Below are positions 1-7,900 of a stretch of DNA of 11,073 nt, one piece after another. The notes under the pieces are model-generated. The model searched no databases. It was not told the DNA's origin and was given only the letters and a program-made list of their open reading frames with translations. The stretch's first letter is position 1, and each line of letters opens with the position of its first letter. This stretch comes from an uncultured Porphyromonadaceae bacterium (lineage in GTDB: Bacteria; Bacteroidota; Bacteroidia; Bacteroidales; Muribaculaceae), in assembly GCA_900549445.1 (NCBI GenBank), contig UROS01000072.1, positions 1 through 11,073 of the forward strand, in the 5' to 3' direction. The translations under genes and the position numbers were made by a program.

Positions 1-135
1 CCGAAGAAAGAAATCCGATACAGTCCCGGCGGATACCGTCTCTACGACCGCGACGACCCCCGCTATTACGACAGCTTCCGCGCACGCTTCGGTCTCCCGC
101 CGCTCGACCACAGCGGCTGCGTCTTCGACGATTAA
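1..135 (+). CDS. C-terminal end of an unidentified protein (partial)
   Basis: The reading frame is open from the first base and ends in TAA at 133-135, giving 44 residues that finish in ...GCVFDD. The peptide is rich in Arg, Asp and Tyr (for example RLYDRDDPRYYDSFRARFG), looks soluble, and has no membrane segment. Its codon choice, with GC-rich third positions, matches the genes that follow, so I take it as the real end of an upstream gene rather than a chance frame. I do not recognise the family from so short a tail. The next gene starts 191 nt downstream on the same strand, so it may or may not share a transcript with the nonulosonate operon. Confidence 0.6.
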   Translation, partial: PKKEIRYSPGGYRLYDRDDPRYYDSFRARFGLPPLDHSGCVFDD

Positions 136-184
136 ATCTCAGTGCTATACATGCGCTATTGCATAACATGTTGCTAATCAGTAG

Positions 185-204
185 GGGCGCTATACTTAGC
201 GCCC
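185..204. other. Perfect 8-bp stem-loop in the intergenic gap
   Basis: GGGCGCTA (185-192) is the exact reverse complement of TAGCGCCC (197-204), with the 4-nt loop TACT. It lies 50 nt past the stop of the partial upstream gene. No T-tract follows directly (the next bases are GCCGAG), so it is not a standard intrinsic terminator. A pyrimidine-rich run at 247-260 is 43 nt further on. It could be an mRNA 3'-end stabiliser, an atypical terminator or a protein-binding site. The fold itself is certain; the role is not known. Confidence 0.5.
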
Positions 205-291
205 GCCGAGTCAACACTATGTGAATAAAAGAGCCTTGTGTGCGCAGCCTTTTTCTTTTCTGTTTCCCGCCCGGGTTACGAAATATTGTTG

Positions 292-299
292 TAAATTTG
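292..299 (+). promoter_or_regulatory. Candidate Bacteroidota -7 box upstream of the nonulosonate operon
   Basis: TAAATTTG fits the Bacteroidota -7 consensus TAnnTTTG and sits 27 nt before the ATG at 327, which would give a short leader of about 20 nt. No TTTG-like -33 box exists at the usual 19-21 nt spacing, where the sequence is GC-rich (GCCC). A TTTC at 263-266 is too far away. The promoter is therefore only half supported. Confidence 0.35.
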
Positions 300-326
300 C
301 ATTGAGTAATCAATCTCCGACTGCCG

Positions 327-1190
327 ATGGGAAAACTCGATAAGATACAGACTTGGGCTACCAATCTGGCGCAGAGCGCCATGAGCGTGATGAAAATCGC
401 GCTGCTGTCGCGGCGTCCCTCTCCCCTGCCGCCGGCTTCGGTCTCCGAGCTGGTCATTCTCGCCAATGGTCCGTCGCTCAGTTCTACCGTTGAAGAGCAT
501 TCAGATTTTCTCAAGGGAAAAGCGCTGCTGGCGGTGAATTTTTGCGCGACGTCGCCCATGTTTGAGCGCCTCAGGCCGGAATACTATCTCATAGCCGACC
601 CGCTTTTCTGGATTGTAGACGACAAGCGTGACAAACTCTTCGGCGCACTTGCCGGGCGAACGTCGTGGCCAATGCATTTCTTTGTGCCCGCAAAGGCTAT
701 GGCCGACAAGCGGTGGCAGACGATGATTGCTTCCAACCCCAACATCCGCCTCCACGTATACAATACTACCCCCATTGAAGGTTTCCGCGGCTTCGCGGAG
801 TGGATCTACCGCTGCGGACTCGGAGTTCCGCGCCCTCATAATGTGCTCATCCCTTCCATAGCTCAGGCGCTTCGGATGCCGTTCGATAAAATATATCTCG
901 CGGGCGCCGACCATTCGTGGCTTCCGGAAATAACCGTCACCGACTCAAACGAGGTGCTCATGAACCAGAAGCATTTCTACGACGACGGCAAATCGCGCGC
1001 CGAGGGCGTGAAGCAGGAAAACCTCGCCACCGCGCGCCTCCACACCATATTGTTCCATATGTATACGGCTTTCAAAGCATATTTCACCCTCCGCGACTAC
1101 GCCGAATCGCTCGGAAAAGAGGTGATCAACATCACCCCCGGCAGCTATATCGACGCTTTCCCGCGACTTAAACTGTCTGATACGAAATGA
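327..1190 (+). CDS. DUF115/MptE-like protein, candidate nonulosonate glycosyltransferase
   Basis: This 287-residue protein has no signal peptide. After a roughly 40-residue N-terminal extension comes ILANGPSL (44-51), the hallmark of DUF115 (6-hydroxymethylpterin pyrophosphokinase MptE-like) proteins of surface-polysaccharide clusters. Further landmarks are AVNF (69-72), IADPLFW (89-95), KIYLAGADHSW (188-198), KHFYDD (215-220) and a C-terminal segment ending in NITPGSYIDAFPR. The order resembles GT42 sialyltransferases such as Campylobacter Cst-II (AGNGPSL, then RCNQF, then IYLSGIDF, then a catalytic His), and Campylobacter Maf proteins, also DUF115, act with pseudaminic and legionaminic acids. 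It is the first gene of an operon whose next three genes make a CMP-activated nonulosonate, so transfer of that sugar is a reasonable inference, not a demonstrated function. Its stop overlaps the next start (ATGA). The ATG at 327 is chosen because it is the first in frame; no Shine-Dalgarno is visible. A sugar-modifying or other DUF115 role remains possible. Confidence 0.8.
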   Translation: MGKLDKIQTWATNLAQSAMSVMKIALLSRRPSPLPPASVSELVILANGPSLSSTVEEHSDFLKGKALLAVNFCATSPMFERLRPEYYLIADPLFWIVDDKRDKLFGALAGRTSWPMHFFVPAKAMADKRWQTMIASNPNIRLHVYNTTPIEGFRGFAEWIYRCGLGVPRPHNVLIPSIAQALRMPFDKIYLAGADHSWLPEITVTDSNEVLMNQKHFYDDGKSRAEGVKQENLATARLHTILFHMYTAFKAYFTLRDYAESLGKEVINITPGSYIDAFPRLKLSDTK

Positions 1191-1942
1191 CCGACGGAAT
1201 AGTAATACAGGCCCGCAGCGGCTCCACAAGGATGCCTGCGAAGATTCTCCTGCCGTTCTGCGGCAGCGAGACAATTCTTGATATCATAATCGAGAAAATC
1301 AAGCGCTCTTGTCCGGATTTGCCGGTAATTGTTGCAACGACCGAAAATCTTTCCGACGACCGCATAGCAGAAGTTGCCCGCGCCCACAGCGTAGGTTGCT
1401 TCCGCGGAAGCGAGGACGACGTGCTCTCACGCTTTATCGGCGCAGCCGATGAGTTCGGCCTCGACCGCCTGATCCGTGTATGCTCCGACAATCCGTTCCT
1501 TCAGACAGACTCATTCCCGGCTCTTTTTGCCGCGGCCGACGTCAATCCCGGTGCCGATTATGTGGCTTTCGCTTTTCCGGGCGGACGTCCGACCATAAAA
1601 TCGCATCTCGGGCTTTACGCTGAACTTGCCACTACCGACGCTTTACGTCGCGCAGCGGCTGCCACGCAGGAGAAGCTTTACCGCGAGCACGTGACCATCT
1701 ACCTGTATACCCATCCCGGAGAGTTCACTTCGGCCTATATGCCCCTGCCCCCTGCCCTGAGAGACCGCACCGATCTGCGCCTTACGCTCGACACTCCCTC
1801 CGATTTCGCCCTACTGCAGGAGCTATACAGCCGCCTCGGGGCGGAAACCGACACCTCTCTCCCATCGTTGCTGCAGCTTGTGGACTCCAATCCCGACTAT
1901 GGCAGAATAATGAAACAGAACATCGCACAGAACGAAAAATGA
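1187..1942 (+). CDS. SpsF/NeuA-like CMP-sugar (nonulosonate) cytidylyltransferase
   Basis: This 251-residue protein belongs to the CTP_transf_3 family (SpsF branch) and should be cytoplasmic. The N-terminal nucleotide-binding loop is QARSGSTR (8-15), followed by MPAKILLPF as in SpsF proteins. RGSEDDVLSRF (73-83) and the metal-site motif CSDNPF (99-104, Asp101) follow, then EHVT (168-171 region) and the C-terminal LTLDTPSDF (199-207). The family transfers CMP from CTP to a sugar acid. With a NeuB-type synthase and a NulO-phosphate phosphatase directly downstream, the likely product is a CMP-nonulosonate such as CMP-KDN or CMP-sialic acid. It overlaps the gene before it and the one after it by 4 nt each (ATGA), so translation is probably coupled. 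The branch differs from canonical NeuA, whose loop reads like ARGGSKGIP, so the exact sugar cannot be fixed from sequence. Length is normal for the family. Confidence 0.85.
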   Translation: MTDGIVIQARSGSTRMPAKILLPFCGSETILDIIIEKIKRSCPDLPVIVATTENLSDDRIAEVARAHSVGCFRGSEDDVLSRFIGAADEFGLDRLIRVCSDNPFLQTDSFPALFAAADVNPGADYVAFAFPGGRPTIKSHLGLYAELATTDALRRAAAATQEKLYREHVTIYLYTHPGEFTSAYMPLPPALRDRTDLRLTLDTPSDFALLQELYSRLGAETDTSLPSLLQLVDSNPDYGRIMKQNIAQNEK

Positions 1943-2994
1943 ACAAGCAGATACCGAACCATACATATATAATAGGCGAAATCGGGCAGAACCACAACGG
2001 TTCAGTCGACATCGCCAAGCTGATTGTCGATCTCGTGGCGCGCCCGGTGCGCGACGAGGCTTCCGACATAGACCTCTCCCCTATGGACGCCGTCAAAATG
2101 ACCAAGCGTGACCTCAGGGAGGAGCTTGCGGCGTCGCAGATGAACCGTCCGTACGACTCCCCCAACTCGTTCGGACGAACTTATGGCGAGCACCGGGCGG
2201 CCCTTGAACTTTCCGACGAGGAGCATTTCGAGGTGTACCGCCACGCAAAATCGCTCGGTCTCGACGTGGTGGAGACTCTCTGCTCGCCCGGCTGCATGAG
2301 TCTGCTGAAACTCTTTACGCCCGACCGCCTCAAGGTGGCGAGCCGCGACCTCACGAACCTGCCTCTTCTCGAGGTGATGGCCGAGACACACATTCCCATG
2401 ATTCTTTCCACCGGCATGGCTGGAAAAGCCGAACTCGACAAGGCTCTTGAAGTCATCACCCGTTACCACGACAATATAGCCATCCTGCATTGCGTGAGCC
2501 AGTACCCGACTCTGCCCGACAATCTTAACCTCCGCACCATCACCTACCTGCTCCGCCATTATCCGCAGTACACCATCGGATTCTCCGACCACACCATCGG
2601 CATAGCAGCTCCTGCAGTGGCGGTAGGCATGGGCGCGAAAATCATAGAGAAGCATATAACTATCGACCGCCACATGAAAGGCACCGACCAGAAGGGCTCT
2701 CTGGGCCCCGACGGCGTGAACCGCATGGTACGCGACATCCGCATAGCCGAACGCTGGCTGGGAAAAGAGGATCTTTACATCGAACCTGCCGTGGAGCAGG
2801 CGCGTGTCAAGCTCGAACGTTCCATAGCTACCCGCCGCTCACTTCCCGCCGGACACGTGATAGAGGAATCCGACCTGCATCTGCTATCGCCGGGCGACGG
2901 CTTCAGGTGGGCGGATCTCGACAAGGTTGTAGGTAAGACGCTGAAGTCGGGCATGGAAGCCGACGAAATCATATATCCCCGAAATATTATCTGA
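1939..2994 (+). CDS. neuB: NeuB-family nonulosonate (sialic acid/KDN-like) synthase
   Basis: This 351-residue enzyme condenses phosphoenolpyruvate with a six-carbon sugar (ManNAc, or a mannose or ManNAc phosphate) to form a nine-carbon 2-keto-3-deoxy acid. The N-terminal TIM barrel opens with IGEIGQNHNG (Glu14), then DAVKMTKRD, a long loop with RPYDSPNSFGRTYGEH, then ILHCVSQYP (His184) and the metal-binding pair GFSDHT (His218) and IEKHITIDR (His239). The 21-residue spacing of that pair equals that of His215 and His236 as I recall them for Neisseria meningitidis NeuB. From about residue 292 a C-terminal SAF (antifreeze-like) domain follows (RSIATRRSLPAGHVI to the end), as in complete NeuB proteins. 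The separate downstream phosphatase suggests that the acceptor is a 6-phosphate and the product a NulO-9-phosphate, as in B. thetaiotaomicron KDN synthesis. It overlaps the upstream gene by 4 nt and is 3 nt from the next. Substrate choice is not decided by sequence. Confidence 0.9.
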   Translation: MNKQIPNHTYIIGEIGQNHNGSVDIAKLIVDLVARPVRDEASDIDLSPMDAVKMTKRDLREELAASQMNRPYDSPNSFGRTYGEHRAALELSDEEHFEVYRHAKSLGLDVVETLCSPGCMSLLKLFTPDRLKVASRDLTNLPLLEVMAETHIPMILSTGMAGKAELDKALEVITRYHDNIAILHCVSQYPTLPDNLNLRTITYLLRHYPQYTIGFSDHTIGIAAPAVAVGMGAKIIEKHITIDRHMKGTDQKGSLGPDGVNRMVRDIRIAERWLGKEDLYIEPAVEQARVKLERSIATRRSLPAGHVIEESDLHLLSPGDGFRWADLDKVVGKTLKSGMEADEIIYPRNII

Positions 2995-2997
2995 ATT

Positions 2998-3546
2998 ATG
3001 GCTGAATACGATTTCATCACCTCTGCCCTTCCTGCCGGCGCTCTGCCGCGTCTGTTCATAACCGATATCGACGGCGTGATGACCGACGGGGGCATGTATT
3101 ATACCGCCGAGGGCGACGTCATGAAGCGTTTTTCCGTGAAAGACGGCTGGGGAGTGATATGGCTGCGCCGCCTCGGAATCCCGATGGCGATAATGACCGG
3201 GGAAAACACTCAGATAGTGGCGCGCCGCGCCGAAAAACTGAAAATCGACCGCTGCTATCTCGGGGTTAAGGACAAGCTGTCGCTCTGCCGCGAAGTATGC
3301 GCGGAACTCGGTATTGCCCTCGCGGAGGTGGCATTTATCGGCGACGACGTCAACGATCTTCCGCTGCTGCGTGCGGTAGGATGGAGCGGCTGTCCGCTCA
3401 ACACTCCTGAATATATACGTAAAGAGGTAAGATTCCCGGGCAGTGTGCACGGCGGATTCGGCGCTTTCCGTGAGTTTGTGGAGACGATTCTCTCCGGAGC
3501 CGGAATTCTCGGCGAAGTGGTCGAAGCGTCGTGTCAGAACTCATAG
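2998..3546 (+). CDS. C0-type HAD phosphatase, probably nonulosonate-9-phosphate phosphatase
   Basis: This 182-residue capless HAD protein is of the KdsC/KDN-9-P phosphatase type. Motif I is TDIDGVMTDG (22-31, nucleophile Asp23 and acid/base Asp25), motif II is Thr67 in MTGEN, motif III is the lysine of GVKDKLS (Lys91 or Lys93), and motif IV is GDDVND (115-120). The segment TGENTQIVARRAEKLK (67-82) keeps the Glu, Arg and Lys (Glu69, Arg77, Lys80) corresponding to the residues I recall as specificity elements of the B. thetaiotaomicron KDN-9-phosphate phosphatase (BT1714: Glu56, Arg64, Lys67). KdsC enzymes differ there. It closes with GGFGAFREFVETIL (152-165), also typical. As fourth gene of the operon, 3 nt after the synthase, it would release free nonulosonate for CMP activation. 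Its last 13 bp overlap the 3' end of the convergent PAP2 gene. KDO-8-phosphate phosphatase is the main alternative. Confidence 0.87.
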   Translation: MAEYDFITSALPAGALPRLFITDIDGVMTDGGMYYTAEGDVMKRFSVKDGWGVIWLRRLGIPMAIMTGENTQIVARRAEKLKIDRCYLGVKDKLSLCREVCAELGIALAEVAFIGDDVNDLPLLRAVGWSGCPLNTPEYIRKEVRFPGSVHGGFGAFREFVETILSGAGILGEVVEASCQNS

Positions 3547-4790
3547 CGTGAGCTTACGTTCACCAGCAGCGACGACGTGGTTCCCGAGGCATGGCCGGCC
3601 GAAGGAATATGATAGGCTGCCGACGGCTCTATCGAGAAACTGTAGCGGCTCAGCTGCCACCCGACCGAAGCGCGGGCGCTGAAATGCTCCGAGAAACGCA
3701 TGATGGTGCCTGCCACGAAGCGTCCCACCCAGGTGCCGTTGCCGGCCGTAATGGCGTCGCCTATGGTCTTGAAATGGAAATTGCGGTAGTAGCCGGTGCC
3801 CGCTTCTGCCGTAACGGATATGCGGTCAGAGCATACGTGGGTGAAAGTAGGGGAGAGGACCAGTCCGAGGCTGTGGAGCGACGTCACGTAGGTGCGGTCG
3901 TATTTCATGTTCACGATAAGAGGCATCGAGGTCAGTCCGAGATCCAGGGCGATTCCCCAGCTGTCGGAGAGCGCCGCGCCTCCGCGGAAACCGGCAGTGA
4001 GGGTGGGCATCCGCTCTATACTTCCTTCTCCTATGGCTATATGGCCGAGCGGCAGCAGAAGTCCGGTCTCGAGCGACAGATATGAGAAATTGCGGTTCTG
4101 CCCCATGACGGTGAGGCGCCGCGAGAGTTCTTCGCTGTTGAACATCAGGTCGCTTAAGTAATATCCGAGGCGTGTGGCGAGTATGCCGATGCCGGCACCG
4201 GCCATAATGTCGGTAGGGAAGTGGTGTTTGTCTATCACCCTCTCCAGCGCCACGCCGGTAGCCACGGTATAGGCACCTATGGAATACCACGGGGAGCGCC
4301 ATCCCAGTTCTTCCGCCACCATTGTGGCTCCCATGAAGGCTATGGCGGTATGTCCCGACGGGAATGAATGGTCGTCGATGCCCTCGGGACGTCGCGAATG
4401 TATGCGCTCTTTCATCGGATATACCGCCGCGGCCATAAGAGCCGTGGAAAGGGCCTGCGACACGGCCATGCGCTTCCAGTCGGAGCGTGTGGGCTGTCCG
4501 GCAAGTTTCATTACCCAGGGTAGTGCCATCGGTGTGAACTGCATGATGTCGGCGCCGCGGTCGGGCCGGCCGTAGCGCGAAGGTATGCTGTAGGTACGCG
4601 GATATGCATAGTGGGCGCCCGCGCCGAGGGCGAACATTCCGAGTCCCATGGCGGCAGGAACTGGGTCAAAGCGCGGCGTATGTCTGACCGAATCGGCCAC
4701 GACGGTTGTGTCGGCGCTTTCGTGGGCGGCGGCTGTCTGCGCGGTGAGCACGAGGGCTGCAAATATATATTTCAGTCTCGAAAGTGTCAC
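3534..4790 (-). CDS. PAP2-family phosphatase with C-terminal outer-membrane barrel-like domain
   Basis: This 418-residue protein starts at GTG (4790). That start is preferred because it gives a clear signal peptide (SRLKYIFAALVLTAQTAAA, then HESA); the next in-frame Met is residue 49, beyond it. The PAP2 (type 2 phosphatidic acid phosphatase) catalytic motifs are complete: K127-x6-R134-P135, PSGH (144-147) and R184-x5-H190-x3-D194 within RVIDKHHFPTD. They lie among hydrophobic segments at about 44-60, 110-125, 148-160, 168-182 and 195-212. From about 230 the sequence changes to alternating, aromatic-rich, Gly-rich strands and ends in RYEF, whose terminal Phe is typical of BAM-assembled outer-membrane proteins. 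PAP2 enzymes remove phosphate from lipid phosphates such as lipid A, undecaprenyl or phosphatidyl phosphates; the substrate here is unknown. It is monocistronic, with its own promoter near 4865-4895, and overlaps the convergent HAD gene by 13 bp. An inner-membrane protein with a soluble tail cannot be excluded. Confidence 0.85.
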   Translation of the reverse strand: MTLSRLKYIFAALVLTAQTAAAHESADTTVVADSVRHTPRFDPVPAAMGLGMFALGAGAHYAYPRTYSIPSRYGRPDRGADIMQFTPMALPWVMKLAGQPTRSDWKRMAVSQALSTALMAAAVYPMKERIHSRRPEGIDDHSFPSGHTAIAFMGATMVAEELGWRSPWYSIGAYTVATGVALERVIDKHHFPTDIMAGAGIGILATRLGYYLSDLMFNSEELSRRLTVMGQNRNFSYLSLETGLLLPLGHIAIGEGSIERMPTLTAGFRGGAALSDSWGIALDLGLTSMPLIVNMKYDRTYVTSLHSLGLVLSPTFTHVCSDRISVTAEAGTGYYRNFHFKTIGDAITAGNGTWVGRFVAGTIMRFSEHFSARASVGWQLSRYSFSIEPSAAYHIPSAGHASGTTSSLLVNVSSRYEF

Positions 4791-4864
4791 TTTGTTGCGG
4801 ATTTCAGACGTTATAACACTATTTTTGGTGCAATTGTTTTGTCGGAAGTGTGTGTAAGAGGCCG

Positions 4865-4895
4865 CAAAGTTACTACATTTTCTGATATTTGCGAA
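4865..4895 (-). promoter_or_regulatory. Bacteroidota promoter for the PAP2 gene
   Basis: On the minus strand the -7 box TAACTTTG (4872 to 4865) matches TAnnTTTG exactly. A 19-nt spacer separates it from TTCG (4895 to 4892), one mismatch from the -33 consensus TTTG. Transcription would start near 4858 and leave a leader of about 65-70 nt before the GTG at 4790. The promoter lies only about 3 nt past the T-run of the upstream gene's terminator. Confidence 0.65.
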
Positions 4896-4897
4896 GT

Positions 4898-4929
4898 AAA
4901 AAAGCCCCCCGGTTCAAAAACCGGAGGGC
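4898..4929 (-). terminator. Intrinsic terminator of the pyruvate:ferredoxin oxidoreductase gene
   Basis: Read on the minus strand, a GC-rich hairpin with ten base pairs and one mismatch (arms 4929-4919 and 4914-4904, loop of about 4 nt) is followed directly by six T residues (4903-4898). It begins 27 nt past the TAA stop of the oxidoreductase gene. It separates that gene from the PAP2 gene and supports independent transcription of the two. Confidence 0.88.
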
Positions 4930-4955
4930 GGGAAAGGGGTTATATCGCGATTGGA

Positions 4956-7900
4956 TTATTTCACGATGGGAGCGGGCTCAACACCCCACTGCTGCTGCGA
5001 GAGGCGCAGGTAGTTGTTGTAGCGCCACTGTGCGTTGGCCTTGGCGGCAGCGAAGAGTTCGGCTGCTTCGGCGGGATACTGCTTCATTACGGAAGCGTAG
5101 CGCACTTCGCCCTTGAGGAAATCCTCGAACTTGTCCCAGTCGGGAGTCTTCGAGTCGAGCGAGAAAGGATTCTTGCCCTCTTCCTCGAGAGTGGGGTTGT
5201 AGCGCCAGAGGTGCCAGTAGCCGCATTCAACGGCGCGCTGTTCCTCTTCCTGAGCGTGACCCATGCCGGCCTTGATGCCGTGGTTGATACAGGGAGCGTA
5301 GGCTATGATGATCGAGGGGCCGTCGTAAGCCTCGGCCTCGCGGATGGCCTTGAGGGTCTGGGCCTGGTCGGCGCCCATTGCGATCTGCGCGCAGTAAACG
5401 TAGCCGTAGGTCGAAGCGATGAGACCGAGGTCTTTCTTGCGCACGCGCTTGCCTGCAGCGGCAAATTTTGCGATTGCGCCGATAGGAGTAGCCTTCGAGG
5501 CCTGGCCGCCGGTGTTGGAGTAAACCTCGGTGTCGAGCACGAGGATGTTGACGTTCTTGCCGGAAGCGAGCACGTGGTCGAGACCGCCGAAACCGATGTC
5601 GTAGCTTGCGCCGTCGCCGCCGATGATCCACTGGGAGCGTTTTACGATGTAGTGTTTGAGCGAAAGAATGTTCTTGCATACATCGCAGCCGCAGGCCTCG
5701 CAGAGGGCGGGGAGCTTGTCGGCTATCTCGCGGGTTGCTGCGGCATCGTCCTTGTTGTCGAGCCACTGCTGTGCGAGCGCTTTGATTTCATCGCTGCAGG
5801 TGGGGCAGTCGAGGGCGGCCTTCATATAGCCTTCGAGGCGTGTGCGCATTTTTTCGGTGGCGAGAGTCATGCCGAGGCCGAATTCGCAGAAGTCCTCGAA
5901 GAGGGAGTTGGCCCATGCGGGACCCTGACCCTTTGAGTTGACGGTGTAAGGAGTGGAGGGCACGGAGCCGGAGTAGATCGACGAGCAGCCGGTAGCGTTT
6001 GCCACCATTTCGCGGTCGCCGAAGAGCTGGGTGAGGAGCTTGACGTAGGGAGTCTCGCCGCAGCCGGAGCAAGCGCCGGAGAATTCAAAGAGGGGAGTGG
6101 CGAACTGGCTGTTCTTCACGTTGGCCTTGACGTCGACGAGGTGCTGCTTGGAGGCGACTTCCTTCACGCAATAGTCCCATTCGGGCTGAACGTCGAGCTG
6201 GGTTTCGAGGGGCTTCATTTCGAGAGCCTTCACGCCCTTCTTGCCGGGGCAGACAGCCACGCAGTTGCCGCAGCCGAGACAGTCGAGCACGTCGACGGCC
6301 TGGATGAAGCGCATTCCGGCGAAAGTCTTGCCGATTGCGGGCAGCGTGTCGGCTTCGCCGAAGGGAGCGGCTGCGAGTTCCTTCTCGTCGAGAACGAAGG
6401 GACGGATAGCAGCGTGGGGGCATACGTAGGCGCACTTGTTGCACTGGATACAGTTCTCTTCATGCCATTCGGGAACGAAGGCGGCCACGCCGCGTTTTTC
6501 GTAAGCGGCTGTACCCTGCTGCCAGGTGCCGTCCTCGATGCCGCGGAAAGCGGAAACCTTGAGGAGGTCGCCGTCCTGGGCGTTGATGGGGCGAACAACG
6601 TCGTTGATGAACGCCGGGTCGTTGTTGGCTGCGGGAGCCTCGGGTGTGAGGCTGCTCCATGCGGGATCAACGGGGAGCTGCTTGTATTCGCCGCCGCGGT
6701 CAACGGCAGCGTAGTTCTTGTCGACAACGTCCTGACCCTTCTTGCCGTAGGATTTCACGATGAATTTCTTCATCTGTTCGATTGCGAGGTCAACGGGGAT
6801 AACCTCGGTGATACGGAAGAATGCGCTCTGGAGGATGGTGTTGGTGCGGTTGCCGAGACCGATTTCCTGAGCTATCTTGGTGGCGTTGATGTAGTAGACG
6901 GTGATGTTGTTGTCGGCGAAATATTTCTTAACCTTTGCGGGGAGGTTCTTGGCGAGTTCCTCGCCTTCCCAGATGGTGTTGAGAAGGAAGGTGCCGTTCT
7001 TGCGCAGACCGCGGGTCACGTCGTACATATGGAGGTAAGCCTGTACGTGGCAAGCCACGAAGTTGGGGGTGTTTACCAGATATGTGGAGCGGATGGGGGT
7101 GTCGCCGAAACGGAGGTGTGAGCAGGTGAAGCCGCCCGACTTCTTGGAGTCGTAGGCGAAGTAAGCCTGGCAGTATTTGTCGGTGTTTTCGCCGATGATC
7201 TTCACGGAGTTCTTGTTTGCGCCCACTGTACCGTCGGCACCGAGGCCGTAGAACTTGGCTTCGAAGATTCCTTCGCCGCCGAGAGCGATCTCCTCCTTGA
7301 GGGGGAGCGAGGTGAATGTAACGTCGTCGACGATACCGATAGTGAAGTGATCCTTGGGTTCGGGAAGAGCGAGGTTCTCATAAACCGAGAGAATCTGCGC
7401 AGGGGTGGTGTCTTTAGACGAGAGACCGTAGCGGCCGCCAACGATGACGGGGGCGTTTTCCTTGCCGTAGAAGCATTCCTTCACGTCGAGGTAAAGGGGT
7501 TCGCCGCTTGCGCCGGGTTCCTTGGTGCGGTCGAGCACTGCAATGCGTTTTGCTGTCTTGGGGACAGCGGCGAGGAAGTGCTTTGCGGAGAAGGGGCGGT
7601 AGAGGTGAACGGAAACGAGACCGACTTTCTCGCCTTTGGCCATGAGGTGGTCGATTGCTTCCTGAGCGGCCTGGGTTACTGAACCGATGGCGATGATGAC
7701 GCGGTCGGCGTCTTCGGCGCCATAGTAATTGAAGAGGTTATAGTTGCGGCCGGTTATGCGGCTGACTTCCTTCATGTACTGCTCTACGATTTCGGGGACG
7801 GCGTCGTAGTATTCGTTGCACGATTCGCGGTGCTGGAAATAAACGTCGCCGTTCTCGGCCATACCGCGGGCAACGGGAGCGTCGGGGTTAAGGGCGCGGC

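Noticed and set aside
136..326. Possible tRNA or small RNA gene in the gap before the operon
   Set aside because: No cloverleaf, anticodon arm or T-loop consensus is visible. Only one 8-bp hairpin and a half promoter can be supported.
4791..4890. Attenuator or riboswitch in the PAP2 leader
   Set aside because: The leader is about 65-70 nt, AT-rich, and shows no stable stem or terminator-like structure before the GTG start.
4611..5936. 441-residue open frame on the plus strand
   Set aside because: It lies antisense to the start of the PAP2 gene, the intergenic terminator and promoter, and the 3' third of the oxidoreductase gene. Its translation has no recognisable domain and it arises from the lack of stops opposite GC-rich codons.
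6141..7121. 326-residue open frame on the plus strand
   Set aside because: It is fully antisense to the well-supported oxidoreductase gene, and its Val/Gly/Glu-rich low-complexity composition is typical of a shadow frame.
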